Origin: Kingdonia uniflora
Taxonomy: Eukaryota > Streptophyta > Magnoliopsida > Ranunculales > Circaeasteraceae
DNA: 64,000 nt
NCBI GenBank assembly: GCA_014058105.1
Contig: JACGCM010001161.1
Span: 1-64,000, forward strand
Direction of reading: 5' to 3'
Below the pieces are notes generated by a model. That model did no database searches, was not told the DNA's origin, and saw nothing but the letters and a program-made list of their open reading frames with translations. Of the stretch, positions 35,701-47,700 are shown piece by piece (position 1 is the first letter of the stretch; the number at the start of each line of letters is the position of its first letter). Made by a program: the position numbers and the translations under genes.

Positions 35701-38700
35701 CGGTGAAAACAAAAGTCTGGGTTTTATCGTCCTCCATAGCAGTACAATGCCTTAAAATTGTTGATAATGTTACCTCGTTTCCAGCAATGAATAAGAAGCC
35801 GAAAAGAGATAACTGTAACCGGAGAGATGATTTGCAGCAGCACTGGAACAATGAATATAACTAGAACAAGAGTAAAGCCGAGTCGCGGACAATGTCACTT
35901 TCTTTAAGACGTTTCCGCGCACTGCTCAGCAAACAGTTTATCGCCGCACGGTCACCCCAAGGATAAAACGGCGGGTTAGGATAATAGGATTCCCTCTTGC
36001 AGGGAGAGAAGCCTTATGTACTTTGCACTTCTATAACAATACTCGGATTCGCGAAACTCGGTAAAACAGAACTTGAATGAATGAACAGAGAGAGAGAGAG
36101 AGAGATGAAGAGAAACTCAAAACTGTTTGTTTTGTGTCCAAAAGTACTGGAATAGCAGGCCCTTGGGCCCAGAGCCAATTGCCTGAATCCCGAAGCCTGA
36201 AACTGAACTCAAGCCGGGCCGGCCGGGGCCGCCTGAGGATGTGTGTGCAAGTGTGTTGGAATAAAGTCCACCACACACTCACACACTCACATGCTTCCCA
36301 CTTACTCATGCCTACAACCAATGATTAAGTGAGAGGGTATATATCTCTTCACATTCCCAATTCCTTAGCAATGTGGGACTATGTTCAAAAAACAAAAAAT
36401 AAGCTACCCATAACAAGAGGTCATGGGTTCGAACCCTCTTGGGTTGGCTTTCGGTTTTTAGAGATAAACCCAACACTAGCCATTAGAATTAGATTTTGTC
36501 GCGAGGAGAAAGCTTAGATAATTGAATGGCCAAATTTTTTCTAAATTATAAGAAATGTTTCCGATCGCAGATTTCCGGTGCACCAAGAGAGACTAGGTCT
36601 GGGTCTGACATGAGACCGGGACCATCATCTCAAAACGACCAATATGGGGGTCTCCGAATGCTTCTATCAAAACATGTGCTGTAGGGCGAGCCCATTGAAG
36701 AATCATTTTCTGGCTGGCCAAATTCAGGATTCGTGTTATTGGTATAACTAACTAACTTACTCACTCACTATAAACTAAACCTAAATGTAGATTCCCTTAG
36801 AAATATCATTTTACGTAGTGTGAAATTTCGCGTTATTCACCCTTTCTCAATCAATTCCACAGTTCTTACACATATTTTATCAGCGGTGTCTCCCCGCTTT
36901 GACTAGTTTTTGCATCGGGTATTAAATATGTTTATACATTACATGCGTCTTTTTAATGCAGCAATAGCGGAGCTTTTGGATAATGCCGTCGATGAGGTAA
37001 GTAACACAAGCCTTTTTTTTCTTTTCTTTTCGCAATCTGATGCCTTCGTACTTGGGGGAAATTTGTAGAGTATCATTGATGAAGCACAGTATCATTTTTG
37101 CAGCTTTGAGTCACTCGTGTCAGATGTCACTGTTAGAAAATTCTAACTTCGTAAATGCTGTCTTACCTGAATGTTAAGTCCTCTCCACTTAGTTCGTGAT
37201 ACTCCGAGATATGTGTAAATATATTAATGTCCCGGAGAATTTGACTTTATTCAAAACTGATCAGCCAACTCTGTAACTTCTTGCATTAAGTTCTTTGGTC
37301 CTCATATTAGTGTGTGAAACATTGGGTCAGTTCAAAATAAAAATATTACAGTATACTGGTGCATCATGTGGATAAGTGCAAGGGACTTTGGTCCTGTGTC
37401 AACCAGAGGGGGTTGTCTCTGTCTAAAAGGGTTAAATAATGTGACTTATCATAGGTCTGTCAATAAATGGAAGCTGCAATGTAGCTGTACGAGCGCCTGA
37501 GAGCTTGTACGTCCAGATGTTTTAGAATGGGTGGCATATCACGTGGGTACTTTATATTTAAGTGTAAAATGACTAAAATTGTCGGCTCGGAGTTGTGTCC
37601 AGACGTCTCTGAGTATGATAGAGCACCTTGGAATACTATAATCAGTATATTGTTTTTCATGTTACCTTTTTTCTTTCCTTCTTTCTATTTTTCTGCATTC
37701 GCAGATTGGCAGTGGCGCAACTTTTGTGAAAGTGGATAAAGTCTACAATACAAAAGGCAATGGTCCTGCTCTACTTTTCCAAGGTATAATATGCATGCTT
37801 CATTATTGACGACAATTTATTGAGTTAATTCTCAGTGTTAGTATTAAACTGCACCTCTGCAGATAATGGAGGGGGAATGGATCCTGAGTGTATGCGGCGT
37901 TGTATGAGCTTGGGGTACTCGACAAAGAAGGCTAACACAACAATTGGACAATGTAATTTTCATGACATTTATTTTGAAAACATCCCGCGTGCTAGCGCAA
38001 CAACCCCTTCACTTTTGACCTACCAAACCTTGTGTGTTTCTATTCATATTTGTCGAATCAATGACATATGTTTATATTGCAGATGGTAATGGATTTAAGA
38101 CCAGTACCATGAGACTAGGTGCCGATGTAATCGTTTTTAGCCGCACGATACGTGGAAGGTAAGAAATTATGGTGGCTTATACTTAATTTTTTCTGGTCAA
38201 GTTGATGATTCGTATTTGTAGTGTACATTTTTCATTCATCGTAGGCATACCAATAATAAGAGACTATAAATGGGAGAAAAATAAAACTGTTGGACAAAGA
38301 GAAAAGGGCCTAGTGAAACGAACCAGCAGACCTCTTGACCCATAACCTCATGCTTACATCATACCTCTGATAAAGAAACCTTTCTTTGGAATTCCTTCTT
38401 CAACGCTTCTCCTCTTACCACAAAGTCCTAAAACGAAGTTCCTTTAGTTCCACAAAGAATTATAAAATGGTCTTTAGCACTAAGATAATTACATGTGCAT
38501 TTTGTATCTGACTTCTGAAACTATTTTTTTGTATGATCTCTCTCCTTAAATATCCAATAGATTAGAAGGGTACCACATTCCAAAGTTACCAAAACAACAA
38601 AGTCACAATTTGGATCCCGAAACATAATCCACCTTACTCCAGCCAAATTTAGAAAATATTCCCAAATCGCGGCAGCAACCCCACAATGAATCAATAGATG

Positions 38701-41700
38701 GCCAACCGGCTCTCCTTCTTTGTGGCACATGATCATCTCACTTCCTTTATTGTGTAAGAGAATTAGTGTAAATTAAACTCCAGATTTATACAAGTGTTTT
38801 TTTTATTGGAAAATTGAGCTGGATCTATCTATCTACACAAGTGTTCCTTAGCCTTCTGTAAGAATAACTCAAAAATTCCAGTAGAGTATAATGAGCTATT
38901 CTTATCATAGGAGTATTGGACATCTCTTACAAGATACCTTGTGATTAACCTTTAGTTCTGATTGCTAATGGGTGTATGGTAGGATTATAAGTTTATAGAA
39001 TCTTGGCCAAATGTACAAATTTGGGGACAAACTTGGATAACCAAATCTGGGGCAGTAGGCTTGAGAAGTACCAATTTTCTGTTAGGTAACCTCGCCTAGG
39101 TTGGTACTACTAAAATCGTCATGTTAGAAAAACTAGCACATGTTTAGCCCCTGTTTACTATTCTCCTGAGTTCTGAATAATTCATGTTTAAGTTCATGAA
39201 TTTACGTCTATCTGTAAACACGCAAAGACGAATTCTATTAGGAGCGAATACAATACTGCTATTTATGTGACCCTATTGTACCTGTTAATTATAGATATGG
39301 TTCCATTATATTTCTGTATTATGTGGAGCAAAGTAATTATGGATTCTAAAGTAAGTAATTTTCTTATTATTTTAAATGATTTTATGCATTATCCTTATTT
39401 GTACTTTTCCAGGAGTTTTTCGTAGCTTTGGAGTTCAGCTCCAAGTTATATGCAAAAAAAATCTGCACTATAAGCAAAATTGCAAACTAGGGCCTAGTAT
39501 TGTACTTACTTCGAGTGGAGAGGCAGATTGGAAAATATTTTTTATGCCTCTTTCGACCACGATATAACTTCGATTATTGGCCCAATATATAAGTGGTGAG
39601 ATATTTACCTTTTAGTTCTTAGATATAAACACATTATAAAATAATCGAGTCAATTAACAGATATATCGGAATGAGAACGTTAGGTTAACTGATATTTCAC
39701 ATTATTTTCTTAGACTTATTCAGCTGATGTTCTACATGTGTCATCCCCTATCGAATATACTATATATCAGCCAACATTTTTCATCATGAGATATAATCAT
39801 GTGTACCTTGTGTAACTTGGAAAGGATATGCCCATATTCACGAATTTCATTGATTATTTTCTTGCTCATTTAGTTTCAGCGTCTATTGTGCCATTAGATT
39901 TGCAATCTTTCCATAACTGTTTGTTATGGTTTCTTTTTCTAGCCATGCAACACAAAGCATTGGGCTTCTCTCGTACACATTTTTGAGGAGGACCGGACAG
40001 GATGATGTAATTGTTCCAATGGTAATTTATTGCATTAAATCAAGTATCCTTCTAAGTCCTGGGTTTTTCTTATTTTAAGTATTGTTATTTTTTACTTTAT
40101 ACTTGTAGTTATGGCTGAAATGCAGGTTGATTTCGAAGTCTCTGCAGATCAGACAAAGCCAATAATTTACGGTTCACAGGATGATTGGTCTACCAACTTA
40201 AAAATTATCCTTGAGTGGTCTCCGTTTGCTTCGGAGAAGGAGCTTATGCTACAGGTTATTTCGAATATTTGGAGACTTAATTTTAGTCTATCTGGTTTCT
40301 TCCAATATAGCTTGCCATATGTTTTAGTACATTTGTTTTTTGAGTTCTATGCCCTGCTTTTTGCAACCGGATTGCATTTACTTGCAATGCGCGCATGTAG
40401 GGCCTATTGTTTCACATAGGAAAGAGGCTTTTTATTCCCCCTTTTTTTTGTATAATACTTGTTTCGGATACCCTAATTAGTTGCTTTTGCGCTTTCAGTT
40501 TAACGATATCGGAACTCATGGAACAAAAGTTATTGTATATAATCTATGGTTAAATGATGATGGTGTTTTGGAACTAGATTTTGACTCTGTCGAGGAGGTA
40601 TGTCTGAGTTTACTTGGTGATGTCGCACTATTATTCTTTTGTTCATATAGCCAAGTTCTATTCTCTTTTTTCTAATAAAATTTAATAATGAGAAAAGAAG
40701 AACTCACTGACCTATAACAACATTATCATTTAAATGCTACACAACTCAATCGTTTACTTCAAAAAATATACCTAAAAGTAACCTCCAAATATCAGTTTGT
40801 AGTACTTCATTTTGAGATTTTTGGAAGTACAATTACAGATGGAAATACTGACTGTAGTTGATGATTTTGTGACATTTGTGTATGATAGCAAGGGGTTTAA
40901 TAGAGCGGAGCAGCTAAGTTTGGTCTGTGATGCAAAATGAAGGATTTGGATTTCCATCACTGTGTTGTGATTGAGAAGGAACAATGTGATAAGCTTCTTA
41001 TCAACTGAGGCTTGGTCAGTTGGCAGGGCTAGTGATTGGAAAACAAAGAGGTCCTGGGATCAATTCGAGAATCCCATCACAAGCAGCTTCCCTTTCAAAA
41101 AAAATGTGATAAGCTTCATAGCAAAATGCATTAAACGTTAATGTTGGATAATGTTAAAGGGATACGAATGTGTAGCTTGCTTTTGGCTGAGGGGGCCATC
41201 TGAGGATTTTGAGACTGTGGTGGGTTCAATTGACTTAATCTCCTATGAGAACTTCCTCCCACGGTCCCACCAAAAGACAGCTCCAGAAAATTCTTTAATT
41301 TGCTTCCCTATTATTAGTGTTTATGAGTTCTCATATGAAGAAGCTTATGGCATTACCTTCCCATTCAGATCATGGTCATGAAAATCTAGCTATTGTCTTG
41401 TTGCACCACAAAGCAAACTTTGCTGGCTCAGCTTTGTATATGTCACACCAGTCGATGATATGAGCGATCAATTATAGTCACGGATTTCCACCTGTACTTC
41501 TAGGAAGTTGATCCATTGACCCTTTTAAATTTCTTTGTGGCTTAATCAATAACAGTTAGTTCCATTTGTTTGTAAGTTAACTCTGTTATTTTACTTGCAG
41601 GATATACGCTTGAGAGATGAAGTTAACCCTGAAAAAATGGTTAAGAAGTATGACAAAATATACGAATCTCATATTTCTTACCAGATTCGTTTTTCCTTAA

Positions 41701-44700
41701 GGGTGTGCTTTCTTACTTTATGATTTTATTTGAAATTCTAATTGGTCAGTACATATGTTTACAAGTTATCTACGTTATGGAATATTTTCTGCAGGCTTAT
41801 GCTTCTATTCTGTACCTCAAAAAATTTGCGAATTTCCAAATTATACTAAGGGGTAAACCTGTTCAGCAAAGTAGTTTTGCAGACTTGTTGAAGTTCTGGG
41901 AAGTGGTGACATATAGACCACAACTTGGGCCGACTTCAAAAGAGGTAATACTTATGAATTATGATGATACATTAACCTTTTCCTAAAAGAAGTTTCTGGA
42001 CAGGTCTTTGCTTGTGGCACAATATAACTGTCTGTGGTTTCTTAAATGGTAGGGATCTTAGTGTTATATGACGAAGAGCACTTCTAAAAATATTGTAGTG
42101 TTGTAAAATCTCTACCTATTAATACTGCAGGGACCAACGTTGCGTTATTGACATAAAGAGGTTATTAATACAAAAGTTGACACAATTTTTTTGGTTTTCC
42201 CCAAATTAATTATGGAGTGAAGAGGATTTCTAAAGTAAATAGAGACACAAAAAAGAACAAATTCTTCTCCTAGAGTATTTCAGGAGAAGAACATTACATT
42301 TAATAAGAAATATGAGAACTTTTCTAGAAAATGCCTCTTTTTATTAATATATAAGATCGTTGGGACCAGTTTTTGTATTGTGTTATGAGGACTTGATGGC
42401 ACGTGTCTTTGTTTTGCTTGTTCTTCTATCTTTGCCTTTGGGTTGTACTCTTTCCACCTAAAAAAAAGGCGGAAAAACACATTTGGAGTCGGAGACGTTA
42501 TTAATTTATCTTTTGTTACGATGTGGGGACCAACCAATTGTAAATTAACATGTAGAGGTTTTTAACTTGTGAAGGATAAATATATGGAGGTCTTACTGTA
42601 TTATGAAGAGAACTTTATTAACATATTATAGACCATCTCCGGTGGCACATAGACTTTTCACAGGAGAATGGAAAGAAAGAGAGTCTTAGGGTTTGGTTTT
42701 GCACTGCTATACAATAAGATGTCAATTTGTGTTTTTGGAAGTGTAGGGAGAAAACTACTTACAGTCTTTTGATTATAATTATGAAAACTACTTAAAGTTT
42801 TATATTACAAGGCTGATCACGTATGTGATCATCATGGCGCTAAACTTAAATAGCTATTCTTTCTATGCACAGGGGGTAGTGTAAATAAGTAAACTTCGAT
42901 CGAGGACAACAAAATTACAAAAGAAATCAAGCACTTATTCTTTGAAAGAAACTAAGTGAATGACACTAGTAAAACAAAACTAGGGTCCATTCTCTCAAGA
43001 ACACAAAAGCAAAAGCTTTTGTCTAAAAAAAGAGCTCCGCGTTTCTTTCTTCTTTGCACATATTCACTTGTTTTATAGCCTTGCGGACGATTTCAATGCA
43101 GATATGCCCCTACTCAACTTTCTTGCTTGTGAATCCTATTTCTGTATGATCAATTGATAGGTTTCAACAGAAACAACAATCGGATTCGTAAAAGAGGCCC
43201 CAAGTCTTACAGTTTCTGGGTTCAATGTCTACCATAAAAATCGGCTCATCAGGGTATGATGTTAAAACGAGTTGTTATCTCTATATTAAATTGCATATCA
43301 CTGTGTTTACTGTTTCCTAATATTTTGGCATAATTTGAAAAATGCTGTACAGGGTTTTGTACTGCCTTTTGAAACACTTTGTAAAAATTTGGAGTTTTGG
43401 CAATTTGATACTTGAGTATTTCTTAAACATTGATTTGATTGAAAAAAACAAGAATCTTTTGTACTGCATCTGCTTTTTCTGTGAAATTGGTTCTGTTAGA
43501 GAATATTATGCATAACCTACCCATTTTCTATTCATGTCAATAAGATTTCCGGAATGATTTTCAATGCCAAACGGAAATAGCTCAAAAATAGAAGTTTTAT
43601 TCACAAAATTAACATCTATGAAGTACAAACAAATCCCTAAAAGAGTTTTTCAAAATTGAAGTGATTTTCTTTTATAGTTGCCAAATAACCAAAACAGTTT
43701 ACTTTTAAAAAATTCTGTAAAATTCCTATTGGGAAAACAGTCATGACCAGCTAAACGCTACGCCAAATAAGGTCTTAATTTGTTTGTTTTTTTTTTTTTT
43801 TTGGAAGGCAAGCTGGGGTCTCCCCCTAGTATAATATATAAGAAACAGAAAGTATTTGTTTGGATGTCTTGATAATTTGAATCTTAATGTTTATTATTAG
43901 CAGTCGAATTATAGTTGTAATGTGGTGCCTTGCTCTTATTATTTCAGCCCTTCTGGAAAGTTACTAGCGCCGGTGATAGCAGATGCAGAGGCGTTGTAGG
44001 TTAGCAGTTATTTCAGTGATTATATTTTCAGCTTCTAACAAATGTTCAGTATTTTTCACTTTGCTGTATGGGTCAGGTTTTCTTGAAGCAAATTTCATCG
44101 AACCGGCACACGATAAACAAGATTTTGAAAGATCGGCTTTGTTTTTAAAGCTTGAAACAAGGCTTAAACAAATGGCAATCGACTACTGGTATGCCACTCT
44201 CTGTATATTCTGTCTAGATTTTTGAGGTTTCTTTGTGTCATTGTAGGTATCGGTCTTCCTTTTATGGTGTAATCATAATAATGGCAACTCTGGAGTTGCA
44301 TTCACAGACTAGAAGCAAGCATTACACTGAACAAGTTGAATAGCGCTATTATAGGAAGCGAGTTTCGAAATCAATCTTAAATGCTCAAGATTGCCTATTT
44401 TAATTTCAGGGTTTATCTGAATTTGAAAGACCATGTAGGTTTTCATACCAAGGCTTAACCCAATCAAGTCCGTAGCATCTACCGATCTCCCCATATCCCT
44501 CCTTTTGAGACTGGGATCAAATGGGGATGCAATCCCCCTATTTCATTTATGCTGGACCTGTTTCATTCATTATGCTCTACTGCAGAAAAAAGTTATATAT
44601 ATTCCATGAGATGTAATTGATCAAATGGACAAGTTGTGATTCACCGCCATGACACAAAATTTAGATTTATTTTTAAGTAAAACTTATTTACAAGAACTGC

Positions 44701-47700
44701 TTGTAGAAACTCTTTTAGATGACTACCCAAAGGGCGAGAAGCAGAATATGCAACAAGGAAAATCTTAAGGAGGAGATGACGAAACAAGAATCCATCTCAC
44801 AATGAGGTCTTTGAACTTCAATCCTCCCTTAATATTAAATGTGGAAGCTTAGTGAAACAAAACTGCATATATATCTATATATATATATATATAGATATAG
44901 ATATGTCCAAAATCATAACCTAGAGAGCCTCCTCCCCTTTGAAATGTTCACATGTAAGTTTCTTTCCAAATGTCAAACACTACCAGTTTGCAATATCTTA
45001 CAACCATTAGCCTAGGCCTTTGCTTTTCTTGAAAGGTAAGCTGCTTGTGATGAGAGTTGATCCCAGGACCTCTTGGTTTTCCAAGCATTAGCCCTACCAA
45101 CTGACCTAGGCCTTTTTTTTATATTGTAATTAAGCGTCGATGTTACGGGTTACAATTGTATTCAAGTGCCAATAAGATTTTGGTTATAATGTTTTTTTAT
45201 ATATAATGCAGGAAAACCAACTGCCACAAAATAGGAGTTATGTCACCAATTATTGATATACGTAATATGCAGAGGGAATCTCGTACCAATCAAGATATTG
45301 CAGGGTTCACAGTGAATTCACAGATTAAACCTTCTACTACTCAACATGCAATTGGTCTTTCAGCTAATTTACTGAAGGAAGTGCATTTGGACCAGCCTGT
45401 TGTTCAACTTGCAGCTAATTTGCGAAAGGAAATGCATTTGGATCATCCTATTGTTGGGCTTGCAGCTAATTTACAAACTGAAATTAGTTTGAGTCAGGCT
45501 GTTGTTGGACTTGCAGCCAATTTGCAAAAGGAAAATTATTTGGGTGAGCCTGTTGTTGGACTTGCGGCTAATTTGCAGCATAGATTGAGCAGCGCACAAC
45601 CTGCAGTTGAATCAAGAGCTAATTTTCAGAAAGATTTGCCTACTGTGCAACCGATCGTCAGTCTAGTAGCCACAAGTAACATTGACTCCCGTGTTTCTAA
45701 TCAATCTTCTTCGAGCACGTCTCCAATAGAATCTCCAGTTCATAGTGGGCATCATGTGAGTTACATCCATGGTTTGGCGTTCTCCTTTTTATTTTGCATA
45801 TATTTGGTGAGATATAGTATTCTACCATGTAACACATAAAGAATGAGCTACTCCAAATAATTTATTTACCATTTTGTGCTCAAAAACTTACCACAATTTA
45901 TTTAGACTAATGTTGTGCAATATGCTGAGTTGTGGTCCTTAAAAACATGTTAGGACAGAGATGTAGGAGTTGTGCGTGGCAATCCGATGGTCCTTATGGG
46001 TCAACTAAATATCCGCGTCTCTGTAGGCATTTGCAGTTCTTTAAGCAATTAATTTACAAAAAAATCATGCATAGTAGACACATGCAATAGAAGTGCATAT
46101 CCACGGGTATATATGTATCAGGAGATCAAGACACATATTTGACCGTATTTCTACAATATATCTACTAATAGAATTGATAGCACATGTGATGATGTAATAT
46201 ATTGTTAATTCTGATGATCTCATTATCATGGAGATCTTCGCAAAATATTCTCTTTTACGGAACCTTCTATCAACATCAAATGTTGTTTTATAGAGGGGAC
46301 TGCTGAAAATCTATCATACTTATATATATAGGTGTGGTTTGATTTGTTATCTGTCTATTCAAGACCAGTTTACTTTGGAGTTATAACTGAAAGCTCACTG
46401 CGCGCTAAGCATAAATTTAGCTTCGATATATTTTAAGCTATTTATGATTCATATTTTGTCTTCATACAGGGGTCTTTTAAAGAAGGGATTTTAGTAGATG
46501 GTTCTAGTTCCTCATTAGTTGATCAATTAAGTGAAGAGGCCATACGGCTATTCAGGAGGTTAGTAATATGCTACTTTACCTAGAGGTAAAGCCAGAGTTT
46601 CAAAGCATTTTTTCGTATTTTCTATAGTCTAGATCATGTGTATCCTGCATATTTTTAACCTTAACTTTCTTTACTTTTTCTTTTCTTTTTCCTGGCTCCT
46701 ACCACGATCGGCACACTATATGCTTTGAGTATTTTGATCAGGGAAATTCAGGAAATGGGAAAACTCCGACATATTTGTTCTTGAAATTCCTAGACGCTTG
46801 AGACTAATCAAGGTCTAAATCGTCAGGTCCTAATTCTTCTGAATAAATGGCCTAAGATAAACTTAAATCAAGTTAATCCAATTATCTAATGTCAAACAAG
46901 TAGTTGGAAATTAAAGAAGCATGCAACGATTTTTAACCCTGTGGGAAAACCTTTCTCAGGAGAAAAACCCACAGGTCGCTGTCGAATCCCCGACAACTAA
47001 ACAATCCACTATATGAAAAAGAACTACAAGAATTTAATCACTTACAGACTCGATAAACACCTCTCATGGTTATCTCTCTTCCGAGTAATCTTCTTGCAAT
47101 TAATCCCGCGTTCTCGCAACGCCTCGCTTCAATCTCTCGTCGAAGCTCCAAGTCTTGAATCGCTCAAGTTCTTCAATGCATGACTAGGGTTTCTTGATCA
47201 ATAGATTGATTCAAGATTTGAGTGATTTGATTCTCTCTTGAATCGCTCAAAGAAGATCTCTCTTCACTCTCAAAAGCAAGCCCTTAAAAATATAGGTTTT
47301 CAAGAAGAGAGAGGCACAAAAAAAAGGTAAGTATGTCTTAAATAGTGAAACAGAAAACACGGGCTCTATTCGAATAGGAACAATCCTATTCGAATAGGAT
47401 CAAGCTGGAAATCACGCTGAGGTGAGTTATTCGAATAGAAGGAATCTTTCCAAGCTTTGAAATCACGCTGAGGTAAGTTATTCGAATAGACAAAAATCCT
47501 ATTCGAATAGAAGAAATCTTTCCATCTCTATTCGAATAGAAAATAGTCCATTCGAATAGAAGCTCTGTTTTCTAAAGGAAGACATTCTTACTAGTTTTTC
47601 ATACTCTGTAAAAGGCATAGGCTTGACTTTTTAGAACAAAGAGTTAGAAACCCACTTACCTGTTCAGAGTCAGTCTGTCCAGCTGTAGTCGCTCCTTGTG

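Larger units (their letters stand above)
30336..36475 (-). mobile_element. Ty1/Copia retrotransposon 2, near full length, in MORC intron 2
   Basis: LTRs at 30336-31262 and 35759-36475 enclose gag, protease, integrase, RT and RNase H in Copia order on the minus strand. Both sides are flanked by CTAGC (30331-30335 and 36476-36480), a clean 5-bp target duplication. A polypurine tract (TTGTGGGGAT on the minus strand) precedes the 3' LTR. The LTRs differ at roughly 8% of aligned bases by eye, plus large indels, so the insertion is not recent. Every gene is damaged. Confidence 0.92.

Noticed and set aside
44872..44905. AT palindrome as a regulatory hairpin
   Set aside because: It is a simple AT microsatellite with interruptions.
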